From NCBI GenBank assembly GCA_025964555.1, contig JAOPYQ010000021.1, positions 1 through 64,000 of the forward strand: a stretch of DNA of 64,000 nucleotides. Direction: 5' to 3'. Below are positions 26,483 through 35,188 of the stretch, piece after piece; position 1 is the stretch's first letter; every line of letters starts with the position of its first letter. A model generated the notes under the pieces. The model searched no databases, was not told where the DNA came from, and saw nothing but the letters and a program-made list of their open reading frames with translations. Source of the stretch: Thermoleophilia bacterium. Lineage in GTDB: Bacteria > Actinomycetota > Thermoleophilia > Gaiellales > SKUG01. Both the position numbers and the translations under genes were made by a program.

Positions 26483-27025
26483 TCAGTCGTTGACGTGGCG
26501 GCGCAGCGCGCCCTCCATGAGGCGCTGGGCGCGGCCGAGGTGCTCGGCGGTGGCATCGACGTGCTTGGGCACGAGCTGCGCGTGCGCGCCGCCGAACTCG
26601 CCGACCCACACGTGGAGCGACTGGCTCAGCTGCGTCTGTGCGAGGTCGAGCTCGGCGAGCGCCTCGGTGGCGTTCTTGACGGCTTCGGACGGCGGGCCGG
26701 CCGTCTGGCCGCTGGTGATCGACCCGGCCTTCACGCCGTTGAGCGTGTCCTGCACCCCGCCGATCGCGGAGCTCACCTCGTGGCGCGCCGCGACGGCATC
26801 CGACCACGGCATGTCCATGAGCTCCTGCGAGCGGCTCGTCACGTACGCGTACGTGCCGTCGGCCTGCTCCACGACCTTCTCGAGCGCCTGCGGCTGCACG
26901 AAGTCGCCGAACTGGGCGAGCTTGACGCCGGCATCGTCGAGCGCCGGCAGTGCCTTGGTGAGGATCTCCGGAACGGCGTCTCCCGCCGCGACGACGGTGC
27001 GCATCTGGTTCAGGCTGATGGTCAT
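26483..27025 (-). CDS. Hypothetical helical protein between rpmF and rnc
   Basis: A 180-residue unknown protein predicted to be mostly helical, with a Gly/Ser/Thr-rich hinge in the middle (VKAGSITSGQTAGPPSEA) dividing two helical halves. No signal peptide, membrane segment or recognised motif. The size and two-helix look recall small secreted helical-hairpin proteins, but there is no WxG motif at the turn. The ATG is preceded by GGGGGA at eight bases, shared with several unknown genes of this window. It interrupts the normally adjacent rpmF and rnc. Confidence 0.7.
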   Translation of the reverse strand: MTISLNQMRTVVAAGDAVPEILTKALPALDDAGVKLAQFGDFVQPQALEKVVEQADGTYAYVTSRSQELMDMPWSDAVAARHEVSSAIGGVQDTLNGVKAGSITSGQTAGPPSEAVKNATEALAELDLAQTQLSQSLHVWVGEFGGAHAQLVPKHVDATAEHLGRAQRLMEGALRRHVND

Positions 27026-27203
27026 GTGGTGGTTCCCCCGCTGTCGTATGACATGCCGCCCCCGCGGCGCATGAACGTGCTCGTCGGCCTATCGGTGCGA
27101 GGCGCCTCGTGGTTGCAGTCGAGGTCGCGCCCGCCGACCTGTGCGCCGTTCGTACCGCTCAGCGGAACGCTTGTTGCAGTCGCGACATGCCCGACAACGC
27201 ACT

Positions 27204-27235
27204 CGGGCCCCGATCCGCGGAGGGATCAGGGCCCG
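27204..27235 (-). terminator. Hairpin terminator after rpmF
   Basis: A stem CGGGCCC/GGGCCCG with an inner GATCC/GGATC pairing, 56 bases past the rpmF stop. No U-tract. It has the same GGGCCC core as the terminators at 4607 and 34478. Confidence 0.65.
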
Positions 27236-27290
27236 GAAGGCGTGAAGGTGCGCGCGCCGCGCTGGCGGCATCGCGCGGCGATCGCCGGAA

Positions 27291-27467
27291 CTAGAAGGCG
27301 ATGACCTGGCGGCCGCGGTAGGTGCCGCAGTTTCCGCACGCGTGGTGCGGTCGCTTCGGCGCCTTGCACTGCGGGCAGGCGGCGCTGGCCGTGATGTTGA
27401 GTCGCGTTTTCGCGGTGCGGCGTCGGTCGCGGCGGCTCTTGCTGGTCTTGCGCTTGGGGACTGCCAT
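27291..27467 (-). CDS. rpmF: 50S ribosomal protein L32
   Basis: A 58-residue L32, read as MAVPKRKTSKSRRDRRR at the start, with a zinc ribbon of two Cys pairs (CPQC and CGNC), ending GRQVIAF. This is the zinc-binding form. The start has an AGGAG site and a TATACT box about 70 bases upstream. It follows yceD, its usual partner. Confidence 0.96.
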   Translation of the reverse strand: MAVPKRKTSKSRRDRRRTAKTRLNITASAACPQCKAPKRPHHACGNCGTYRGRQVIAF

Positions 27468-27535
27468 TGCAGGGCTCCTGGAAAAAGTGGCTCTGGGCGT
27501 GCTGCGTCAACCCTTTCTCGGGGACGAACTCGCGT

Positions 27536-27541
27536 AGTATA
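27536..27541 (-). promoter_or_regulatory. -10 box (TATACT) for rpmF
   Basis: TATACT, one base from the consensus TATAAT, lies between yceD and rpmF about 70 bases before the L32 start. rpmF can therefore be transcribed apart from yceD. No clear -35 was seen. Confidence 0.45.
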
Positions 27542-27564
27542 GCCCATCCCGCGGCCTGTGCGCG

Positions 27565-28167
27565 CTACTCCTCGAGCTTGAGGTCCTTGAGCGCGTCCCA
27601 GCGAGTGTCCGCCGGCTTTTCGTGTGCGTGCTCCGGATGGTCGTTCAGGTTGACGCCGCACACGCCGCACAGCCCGCGGCAGTCCTTGCGACACAGCACG
27701 CGGGTGGGAAACAGCAGTCCGACCTCTTCGCGAGCCCATGCGGACACGTCGAGCAGGTTCGTGGAGTCGTCGACGTGCTCGCTGCGCAGGTCGTCGTCGT
27801 CCTCCGGGGCGTTCGCGTCGTGCACGGCATAGGCGTCGACGTTCGCCGTCCAGGCAGCGGGCTCGAGGCAGCGCGCACACGGGCCGGTGTAGTTCGCCTG
27901 GAAGCGCAGCCGGAAACTCGTGCCCTCGGTCATCGCGGTGCTGTCGAGCTGCGCCGTCACCGTGTCGTCGGACACCGAGTACTCGATGCCGACGGGCTCC
28001 GCCGGCCCCTTGGCGACACCCTTGGGCGCGAGCGCCGGCGCCTTGCCGCCGGCGTCGACGTAGTCCACGGCGCCCTGCACATAGGGCACGAGCGCGAGCT
28101 CGAGTTCGTCGTGGCGCGCCTGTCCCGGGGACAGGCCGAGGTCGCGCAGGGAAAAGGTCGTACTCAT
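27565..28167 (-). CDS. yceD: YceD/DUF177 family protein
   Basis: A 200-residue DUF177 protein. Typical marks are the first Cys pair CARCLE and the later CRKDCRGLCGVCGVNLN, a zinc-binding pattern, plus the acidic stretch between them. The gene is almost always next to rpmF, and the family is linked to 23S rRNA or L32 biogenesis, though its exact action is not settled. The ATG lies six bases after a TACGAT box, so it is probably leaderless. Confidence 0.93.
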   Translation of the reverse strand: MSTTFSLRDLGLSPGQARHDELELALVPYVQGAVDYVDAGGKAPALAPKGVAKGPAEPVGIEYSVSDDTVTAQLDSTAMTEGTSFRLRFQANYTGPCARCLEPAAWTANVDAYAVHDANAPEDDDDLRSEHVDDSTNLLDVSAWAREEVGLLFPTRVLCRKDCRGLCGVCGVNLNDHPEHAHEKPADTRWDALKDLKLEE

Positions 28168-28173
28168 GGCTGC

Positions 28174-28179
28174 ATCGTA
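28174..28179 (-). promoter_or_regulatory. Leaderless-type -10 box (TACGAT) for yceD
   Basis: TACGAT, six bases, then the yceD ATG at 28167. Confidence 0.5.
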
Positions 28180-28230
28180 GCGCGTCTGTCACGTGAGACG
28201 GCGACCCCGCCGACCCCGACACTCTGGTGA

Positions 28231-28282
28231 ACGGGCCCATAGGGGGCGCCCGTGCAGCGTCGGGGGGCGCATGCAGCTGGAT
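28231..28282 (+). repeat. Leader of the first tandem paralogue, copied before the second
   Basis: Positions 28257-28282, covering the G6 ribosome-binding region, the ATG and the first codons, are identical to 31406-31431. Directly upstream, 28231-28253 forms a small hairpin (ACGGGC/GCCCGT), and similar G-rich sequence precedes the second copy. The duplication therefore included the translation-start region. Confidence 0.7.
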
Positions 28283-31200
28283 GCCAGTCGAATTCGCCAG
28301 GCTGCCCAGGAACTGGGCGTGGCCCTGCAGCACGCCGATGCCGCGGCGGCGATCGACGTGCCCGCGATCTTCGGTCGCGGCGGCGCGAAGGCGACGATCG
28401 CATCGGAACTCCGCGACGTGGTCCGGCACGCCAACGCTGCCGGTGAGCAGCTCGCGCAGCTGGACGGGCCGATCGCCGACGCCAGGCGCGCCACCGACCT
28501 GCTCGCGGGCGAATCGACGCTCGCCATGGGTTCCATCCACCGGCTCCGCGGCACGGCATTCCAGCCGGCCCTCGAGGGAGCGCGCACACTGCACGCCGAG
28601 CTGACGAGGATCGGCGACGCCCTCGGGGCCCCCGCATCCGAGCTGCCCGACCTCCTCCAGTCGATGTCACGGCAGTCGCACGGTCAGGCCCGAGACTGGC
28701 GCGCCATCAACACGGTGGCAGCGCGCCGCATCGACGAGCTCGGCGCGCCCGGCCCCTACCTCGCGGAGATGACCAACGACGGGCACCGCCTGCAGATGGT
28801 CGACGATGCGGTCTCGGACCACCCCGACGGGCTCATGAAGGCCTGGGCGAACCTGACGACCACGGCGACGCGAGCTCCCGTCCGCGCGGACAGCCTCCGC
28901 CGGGCGTTCGCCGACATGGCATCGACCACGTCCGGGCCGATCCAACCGACACTGCCGGCATGGCTCGCGGACGCCGCTCCCGGCGCATGGGTGCGACCGA
29001 CGCTCGACCAGGCGCATGAGCTGCGCCTGCTGGCGCGGGCGGGCTCGCGCGAGGACGTCGCAGCGCAGGTGCTCGAAGTGCTGTCCTCGCCGAACCTCGA
29101 CCGTGGCGACCTGCAGGTGCTCGGGGCGGCGGCGCGCCTGGGCGACGACCTCGCCGTCGAGGTTCCGCTGCTGCCAGACCAACCGTCGCTCCAGGCGATG
29201 ATCGACGTCGACACGTCCGGTCTGTACATCCACCACAAGGAACTGCTCCACGACGCGTACGTCCGCCTCGCGACGAGCTCCGACGCGATCGTCGAACGCG
29301 AGTCCGCGCGCCTGTCGCGCGGCGTGCCGACGGTCCACCACGTGCGACTGCTCGCCCGGCTCGGCGTCGAGAAGCCGCAGTCGGTGCTAGGCGTTGCGGG
29401 CTCGCAGCCGTGGGCGACCCAGCTGCTCTCCAAGGGACTCGACCCGAAGATGCGGTTCGGCGAGGCACACGCGCTGGTCGACACCTTCGAGCTCGTGCGC
29501 CGAACGGGTGGCGATCGCGGCAAGCTCCTCGACGAGTTCGAACGGCTCGCGCAGCACGTCTCGCCGAACGAGCCCGACGAGCTCGCGCCGATCGGCCATG
29601 CGCTGCGAATGCTGCCGGACGAGCTTCGTCCGCGCGGCGCGGCCGTCATCCAGGATCGACTCGATGCGGTGTTCCACGGGGGCGGTCGGCATCCCGATCG
29701 AACGCGCCAAGCGGACTCGTGGCTCGGCGACTCGGTGTCGGTCCTCGTCGAGGGCGAGCGCCTCGCGGCCAACCCCGCCACGACCCGGGCGTCGATCGTC
29801 GCGGAGTACGACGAGCTGCTCGCGCGTCCGCTCGACGGCTTCGACGACTCGGCCGTCCGCCGTCTCGCGGTGTTGTCGACGCTTCCCGAGGAGCTGCGCC
29901 CGAACCTCGGCGGGTATGGCGTGCTGCGTTCGCGGGTCGAGCGCCATGCGGGCGTGCCGCGGACGGCGATCGACTGGATGCGCATCCTGCGCGAGGGCGA
30001 GCAGCTCGCTGCGCTGCCAGGCACCACGAAGGCGTCGACGACCGCCGAGCTGCGTCGCCTGCTGGAGATCGCCCCCGAGGTTCGCACGCGCGCCGACGTG
30101 CGCCGCATGCTCATGCTGCGCCATGCGCCGGCGCAGGTATCGCCGATCGCGGGGCGCGCGCCCGACCTGTCGAAGCACGGACTCGAGAGCGTCGCGGACA
30201 TCGGTGTCTGGAACAGCAGCCGTGGTGAGTGGGCCGGCATGTCGCACAACGCGAACATGGAACTCGAGCAGCTGCGCTTGGCGGTCGACCGGTCCGAGAC
30301 CGTGCTCGCCGGCGCCACTCCCGACAGCGTGCAGACCGAACTTCGCGCACTGCTCGGGGCGCCGAACTCTGGGCTCGACGCTGAACAGCTGCGCCGTATC
30401 GCGGTGCTCGACGGGCTGCCCACCGAGGTGCGGGGCTACGAGCCGGTCACGCTCCCGGAAGGTGGAGTCGCCGCGAAGTGGCAGCCTGAACTTGTCGCAG
30501 CCAAGCTGCGCACCGACCTCGGCATGCTGCGCCTGTCACTCGAGGCGACTGCGGACGCGGCGCGCAACTCCTATACGCGGACGAACCTCACGCACGAGCT
30601 CGGCACGCTGCTCAGCCGCGACAACGACCAGCTCACGCCCGCGCAGCAGCAGCGCGTCGCGACGATCGCATCGATGCCACCCGACGTGCGGCCCGAGCTG
30701 CCGGAGCGGATCTCGAACCACTACGGCATCGATCGAAAGACCTTGCCGGAGATCCATGTCGAAGATCTCTGGCGTGCGGGCTATGGCCGCAGCGCAGCAG
30801 ATGCGGCCCGCGAGGCGATCCTGCCCAACGGCGGGTTGACGATCGACGAGCTCGTCGCGATGGTCCGTCAGGGAGACGGCAGCATCCGCATCGGTGGTCT
30901 GGCGCCGTCCGCGCGTCGGTTGATCACCACCGCGTCGACCGCCGAGCTCGAGCGCATCGGGATCACCCCCGTCTCGCTCGCCCGCGACATCCTCGAAGCG
31001 ACGCGCGACAGCGGCAGCCAGATCGCGGTCAGCCAAGCCGTGCGCGACGCGTATCCGGTCGCGGCGCACATCGAGGTTGGCAGCGACGGCGAGCGGCAGG
31101 TGCTCGAGCGCCTGCGCCTGAACCTGCAGCGCAACCTCGACCGCATCGACGGGCGGCTCCACGACGGATATTCGAATCACCCCGACTACGCCGAGCACGG

Positions 31201-31315
31201 CCGCGCGATCGAGGATGCAGTCCTGCTCGGGCGCATCGGCGACCTCCGGCGCTCACGCGCCGCGGCGACCTCCGCCACGAGCGACGCGGCGGCGGGCGAG
31301 TCGCTCACCTGGTAG
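28271..31315 (+). CDS. Giant helical repeat protein, first tandem paralogue
   Basis: A 1014-residue protein of unknown function, soluble and almost all helical. The N-terminus (MQLDASRIRQAAQELGVAL, then AIDVPAIFGRG) matches its neighbour. From about residue 400 it has five spaced copies of a module of pattern TTxASxxxELxxLL, a short loop, then LRRLAVLxxLPxELRP (near 440, 510, 590, 690, 775). The C-terminus has the family signature GYSNHPDYAEHGR near residue 967 and ends in SLTW. There is no signal peptide or membrane segment. It starts behind GGGGGGCGC. It is on the plus strand, divergent from yceD, and followed after 104 bases by a paralogue. Function cannot be assigned. Export by a non-classical route, or a structural role, are guesses. 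Confidence 0.88.
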   Translation: MQLDASRIRQAAQELGVALQHADAAAAIDVPAIFGRGGAKATIASELRDVVRHANAAGEQLAQLDGPIADARRATDLLAGESTLAMGSIHRLRGTAFQPALEGARTLHAELTRIGDALGAPASELPDLLQSMSRQSHGQARDWRAINTVAARRIDELGAPGPYLAEMTNDGHRLQMVDDAVSDHPDGLMKAWANLTTTATRAPVRADSLRRAFADMASTTSGPIQPTLPAWLADAAPGAWVRPTLDQAHELRLLARAGSREDVAAQVLEVLSSPNLDRGDLQVLGAAARLGDDLAVEVPLLPDQPSLQAMIDVDTSGLYIHHKELLHDAYVRLATSSDAIVERESARLSRGVPTVHHVRLLARLGVEKPQSVLGVAGSQPWATQLLSKGLDPKMRFGEAHALVDTFELVRRTGGDRGKLLDEFERLAQHVSPNEPDELAPIGHALRMLPDELRPRGAAVIQDRLDAVFHGGGRHPDRTRQADSWLGDSVSVLVEGERLAANPATTRASIVAEYDELLARPLDGFDDSAVRRLAVLSTLPEELRPNLGGYGVLRSRVERHAGVPRTAIDWMRILREGEQLAALPGTTKASTTAELRRLLEIAPEVRTRADVRRMLMLRHAPAQVSPIAGRAPDLSKHGLESVADIGVWNSSRGEWAGMSHNANMELEQLRLAVDRSETVLAGATPDSVQTELRALLGAPNSGLDAEQLRRIAVLDGLPTEVRGYEPVTLPEGGVAAKWQPELVAAKLRTDLGMLRLSLEATADAARNSYTRTNLTHELGTLLSRDNDQLTPAQQQRVATIASMPPDVRPELPERISNHYGIDRKTLPEIHVEDLWRAGYGRSAADAAREAILPNGGLTIDELVAMVRQGDGSIRIGGLAPSARRLITTASTAELERIGITPVSLARDILEATRDSGSQIAVSQAVRDAYPVAAHIEVGSDGERQVLERLRLNLQRNLDRIDGRLHDGYSNHPDYAEHGRAIEDAVLLGRIGDLRRSRAAATSATSDAAAGESLTW

Positions 31316-31405
31316 CGGTGGTCGCTCGAAGTCCTGCAGGGTGAGACGCCAGCGGCCTCGTGCTCGACAGACAGGTAGCGGGCCCGCGGGGGTGGCCCGG
31401 GCTCG

Positions 31406-31431
31406 GCGTCGGGGGGCGCATGCAGCTGGAT
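31406..31431 (+). repeat. Second copy of the duplicated leader
   Basis: 26 bases identical to 28257-28282. The 104-base spacer before it also contains a GC-rich hairpin around the CGGGCCCG at 31379, which may terminate the first gene. Confidence 0.7.
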
Positions 31432-34400
31432 CCTGTTCAGGTCACTCGCGCTGCGCGCGAACTCGGTGACGCGGTCGACCACATCGTGGCGGCGCGCCGC
31501 ATCGAGGTGCCCGCGATCTTCGGCCGGTTCAGCGCGTCTCGCGAGGTGGGCCAGCACGTCCGCTCCGCATTGGCGGGTACGCGAGCGGCGCACGACGCGC
31601 TGGCCCCGGGTGCCGGACCCTTCCGGGACGCACTCGCCGCAGTCGAGGAGCTGGCACGCGGACTCGAGGGCGTCGGTCGAAGCCAGTACGAGCTGAACGA
31701 GCTGACGCGCGGCGAGCGATGGTCCACGGTCTTCCAGCTGCGCGGTCAGCTCGACACCACTGCCGCACTCCTTGCGGTCCCCGACCACGAACTGCTCGGC
31801 GCCGTGGCCGATGCGCGCGCGAAGCTGCTGGAGATCACGCGTCCCGACTGGCGATTCATCGAGGCAGTGGCTGACCTGCGTCGCGATGATCTCGGTGCGG
31901 CCGCGCCATACCTGAGCCAGATCCGCGGCAACTATGAAGGCGAGCAGGCGGCAGCCACGATCCTCCGCGACCCGGTGGCCGGACACGCATCAGCCTGGCA
32001 GCGCCTCGCCCGTGCCGCCACCCAGCGCGAGACCTCCGCAGCAGTGCTCCGCGACGCGTTCACGTTCGCCACCCGCGAGCTCGCGGGCGTCGACGAGGCG
32101 CGGATGCCCGCGTGGCTCCGCGCGCTGCCCGACGACGCGAAGGTCACGCTGACCGAGGCGCAGTCCGTCGAACTGCAGCTGCTCGGGCGGGCCGGGAACC
32201 GCTCCGACGTCGTGGCGCAGGTACTCGAGACTCTCACCATGAGCGAGCCGAACACGCGGACGATCGCACTGCTGCGAGCTGCCGAACGGCTCGACGACGA
32301 CCTGCGTGTGACCGTGCCGCTCGCGGCGGATGCTCCACGCCTCGAGGAGTTCCTCGACCCGTCGACCACGCGCGGGGTCGTCGCCGGAAGCCATCGCTTC
32401 CTCCGTGATGCATACGTGCAGCTCGCGACGGAATCGGACGACGTGCTGCGGCGCGAGGTCGCGCGGCTCGAGGCCGCCGAGCCCAGCCTCGGGCTCGATG
32501 TCCAGCTCGCGCGCCTCGGCGTGGAACGGCCCGACGTACTGCTCGGACCGTCAGGGGCGCGCGCCGACTGGATGCTGCCCTACCTGTCCCAGGCGCTTGA
32601 GCCATACACCGGCTCGATCGCCGCGAAGGCGCGGCCGGCCGCGTACCAGCTCCTGCGCCGGACGGACGCGGACCGTGCCCTCGTGTTCGCCGAGTATCGC
32701 CGACTCGCTGCGGCCCCCGACATGAAGGAGCTGCCCGCGGATCTGCGCGAGGTGGCAGTGGCGTTCACGGCGATGCCGGATGCCCTCCGCCCGCGGGCCA
32801 CGTCGGCGATCCAGCCGCTGCTCATGAAGATGTTCCCGCGCACGCGCTACGCGTTCAGCGAACGCCTCGGCCCTGAACAACTCGAGCGTGGACGGGACGC
32901 CATCCGCCTCGTCCTGGAGGCGGATGCGCGGGCTGTCGACCCCGCCACCACGCGCAGCGCCGTGCGAGCCGAGCTGGACGAGCTGCTGCAGGCGCCGGAC
33001 ATCGACCTCGACGGCGCGACGCTGCGCCGCCTCGTCATGCTCGACGCACTCCCCGAGCAGGTGCGTCCTGCCAGCCAGCGACCCCATCAGCTCCTGCGGC
33101 GGTGGGCGGGCACGGACGCCGGAACGCTGGCGACGACCGCCAACCTGGTCGACTGGACCCGCATGCTCCGCGAAGCGGAACTGCTCGCCGAGGCGCCCGG
33201 AACGACGCGGTCGTCCACGGCTGCCGAACTGCGACGCCTGCTCGACATGCCCGACGCCGATCGGACCCAGGACGACGCCCGCCGGATGCTCGTGCTGCTG
33301 CACCTGCCTTCGGAGCTGGCCCCGGTCGAGCAGGTGTCAGTGCGCCTGCGTGCGCTGCTCGAACGCACCGCGCGAATCGGTGACCCGCTGCGGGAGGCGA
33401 CAGGGCCCGCCCCGCTGGACGCCGGCACGCGCGAGGAGCTCGGGAACCTGCGCCTCGCCTTCGAACGCACGGAACTGCTCGAACGCGGCACCTCGCCGTC
33501 GGACGTTCGTGAAGAGCTCAGGACACTGCTGGACCGACCCGATGCCGAGATCGACGCCGCAGCCCTCCGCCGCATCGCGGTGCTCGACGGCCTGCCTGCA
33601 GCCGCGCGCGGAGTCGGCCGCCCGGACGGAGCCGCGAGCATCGCCGCGAGCTGGACCCCCGGGGCTGCGTCCACTGACCACACCGCCTCGCTCGGCATGC
33701 TTCGTCTCGCGCTCGAAGCGGGCGAAGAGGCGGCTCGCTCGGGCACGACGACCCGTGCGTCCGTCGCATCCGAGCTCACGCTCCTGCTGAGCCGCGCCAA
33801 CGACCAGCTCGACGAGACCCAGCAGCGACGCATCGCACTGCTCGCATCGATGCCCGACGAGCTGCGTCCCTCACTGCCGACCCCGGCTCGCGTCAAGGCG
33901 CTGCCCGTCGCCTTCCACGAGGCCGGCGGCTTCATGTCGGATGGCGGTCGAGCCGCGCTCGACGCAGCGCGCGCAGCGCTGCTGCCCACGGCGGACCTGT
34001 CGGTCGACGAACTCGTCGCCATGGCGCGGCAGGCCGACGGCAGCATCCGGCTCGATGCGCTCGCACCCGCTGCCCGAATCGCCCTCACCGAGGCATCGGC
34101 CTCGGACTGGGAACGCTTGGGCGTGCGGCCCATCTCGTTGCTCCGCGACGTCATGGAGAACACGCGCGCCAGCGGCGACAAGGAGCGGGTCTCGAACGCG
34201 GTGCGTGTCGGCTACGCACTCGCCTCCCGTCTCCCGGAGCCGGCCACCTCCGGCGAGCGCCACGTCCTGGAACGGTTGCGAGCAACGCTGCAGCGCAACC
34301 GCGACCGGGTCGATCACCGACTCCGCGACGGCTATTCCAACTATCCCGACTACGCCGAGCACGGCCGAGCGATCGAGGACGCCGTGCTGCTCGGGCGCAT

Positions 34401-34470
34401 CGACGACCTGCGCCGCTCGCAGGCGGCGCCCGCCGCCGCAGCCAGCACCGGCGAGCAGCTCACCTGGTAG
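31420..34470 (+). CDS. Giant helical repeat protein, second tandem paralogue
   Basis: A 1016-residue paralogue of the preceding protein. The N-terminus (MQLDPVQVTRAARELGDAV, IEVPAIFGRFS) and the whole repeat layout match. Modules such as TTRSAVRAELDELL, TTRSSTAAELRRLL and TTRASVASELTLLL recur near residues 510, 595 and 777, each followed by an LPEQVRP- or MPDELRP-type helix end. The signature GYSNYPDYAEHGR lies near residue 972 and the protein ends in QLTW. The most conserved part is the last 50 residues, and the middle has diverged widely, so the duplication is old. No signal peptide, membrane helix or enzymatic motif was found. A hairpin terminator follows. Confidence 0.88.
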   Translation: MQLDPVQVTRAARELGDAVDHIVAARRIEVPAIFGRFSASREVGQHVRSALAGTRAAHDALAPGAGPFRDALAAVEELARGLEGVGRSQYELNELTRGERWSTVFQLRGQLDTTAALLAVPDHELLGAVADARAKLLEITRPDWRFIEAVADLRRDDLGAAAPYLSQIRGNYEGEQAAATILRDPVAGHASAWQRLARAATQRETSAAVLRDAFTFATRELAGVDEARMPAWLRALPDDAKVTLTEAQSVELQLLGRAGNRSDVVAQVLETLTMSEPNTRTIALLRAAERLDDDLRVTVPLAADAPRLEEFLDPSTTRGVVAGSHRFLRDAYVQLATESDDVLRREVARLEAAEPSLGLDVQLARLGVERPDVLLGPSGARADWMLPYLSQALEPYTGSIAAKARPAAYQLLRRTDADRALVFAEYRRLAAAPDMKELPADLREVAVAFTAMPDALRPRATSAIQPLLMKMFPRTRYAFSERLGPEQLERGRDAIRLVLEADARAVDPATTRSAVRAELDELLQAPDIDLDGATLRRLVMLDALPEQVRPASQRPHQLLRRWAGTDAGTLATTANLVDWTRMLREAELLAEAPGTTRSSTAAELRRLLDMPDADRTQDDARRMLVLLHLPSELAPVEQVSVRLRALLERTARIGDPLREATGPAPLDAGTREELGNLRLAFERTELLERGTSPSDVREELRTLLDRPDAEIDAAALRRIAVLDGLPAAARGVGRPDGAASIAASWTPGAASTDHTASLGMLRLALEAGEEAARSGTTTRASVASELTLLLSRANDQLDETQQRRIALLASMPDELRPSLPTPARVKALPVAFHEAGGFMSDGGRAALDAARAALLPTADLSVDELVAMARQADGSIRLDALAPAARIALTEASASDWERLGVRPISLLRDVMENTRASGDKERVSNAVRVGYALASRLPEPATSGERHVLERLRATLQRNRDRVDHRLRDGYSNYPDYAEHGRAIEDAVLLGRIDDLRRSQAAPAAAASTGEQLTW

Positions 34471-34477
34471 CGCCGCA

Positions 34478-34520
34478 ACGACGCGGGCCCGCCCCGCAAG
34501 CAGCGGAACGGGCCCGTCGT
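34478..34520. terminator. Terminator between the tandem paralogues and the DivIVA-like gene
   Basis: ACGACGCGGGCCCG pairs with CGGGCCCGTCGT (one bulge) across an 18-base loop, lying between two converging genes. It shares the GGGCCC core with other terminators of this window. Confidence 0.65.
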
Positions 34521-34546
34521 GGCGATCTGTCGAGCAGCAGCTGGTG

Positions 34547-35011
34547 CTACTGCGCGTTGCCGGCCATGGCACGCTGCGCGAGCTTGTCGCGCGAGCGGCT
34601 GACGGCGTTGAGGAACTTGTCGAGGTTCGCCTCGAGCGTTCCGAACACCTCGTCGGCGTAGTCGATCGCGCCGCTGCTCATCTCGTTGGCGCGCACGTCG
34701 GCCTCGTTGAGGATGGCGTCCGCCTGCTCGTGGGCGATGCGCACGACCTCTTCGCGGCTGGCGATCTCCTCCGCCTTGTCGCGAGACTCCTGGATGAGGC
34801 GCTCGGCCTCACGCTTGGCCTCGGCGAGCATGTCGGAGCGCTCCTTCACGATCCAGCGTGCCTGCTTGATTTCCTCGGGGATCGATGCGCGCATCTGATC
34901 GAGGATGTCGTAGATCTCTTCCTTCTCAATGCGAACCGTGTCCGTGAGCGGAACGGTCTTCGCATTGTGGATGAGGTCGTCGAGCTTGTCGATGAGGACC
35001 AGGACGTCCAT
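34547..35011 (-). CDS. DivIVA-like coiled-coil protein
   Basis: A 154-residue protein with a short N-terminal domain (VLIDKLDDLIHNAKTVPLTD) and a long coiled coil (DMLAEAKREAERLIQESRDK and beyond), resembling DivIVA-like or ATP-synthase-b-like proteins of actinobacteria that usually lie between coaD and yceD. The family is thought to act in polar growth or cell-wall placement, but this member is not characterised. The ATG at 35011 has a GAGAGG site. A GTG at 35023 is too close to that site. TACACT lies about 70 bases upstream. Confidence 0.82.
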   Translation of the reverse strand: MDVLVLIDKLDDLIHNAKTVPLTDTVRIEKEEIYDILDQMRASIPEEIKQARWIVKERSDMLAEAKREAERLIQESRDKAEEIASREEVVRIAHEQADAILNEADVRANEMSSGAIDYADEVFGTLEANLDKFLNAVSRSRDKLAQRAMAGNAQ

Positions 35012-35081
35012 GTGGGAGTTCACCTCTCTGCATCGCGCCGGGGGATTGGAAACGGCGCGGCGTGCTTCTGTCGTCTGCGGA

Positions 35082-35087
35082 AGTGTA
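35082..35087 (-). promoter_or_regulatory. -10 box (TACACT) for the DivIVA-like gene
   Basis: TACACT on the minus strand, about 70 bases before the ATG, in the 177-base gap between the unknown 406-residue gene and the coiled-coil gene. The rest of this gap shows nothing else recognisable. Confidence 0.35.
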
Positions 35088-35188
35088 GGCAGGTTGCGTC
35101 GCCGGTTTGGGAGGTGTGGCCACCCGGAACGGCAGAAACGGACACGCAGGTGGCCGAGGTTGGCCGCCGAACGGATCGGTCGCGCGGG

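Noticed and set aside
26483-27025. WXG100-type secreted protein
   Set aside because: It is 180 residues and helical, but has no WxG motif at a central turn and no Y-x3-D/E tail, and no EccC-like ATPase is in the window.
28271-34470. Polymorphic toxin or adhesin reading of the giant proteins
   Set aside because: No signal peptide, Rhs/YD repeat, toxin-like C-terminal domain or immunity gene is visible. The conserved part is the tail, the opposite of polymorphic toxins.
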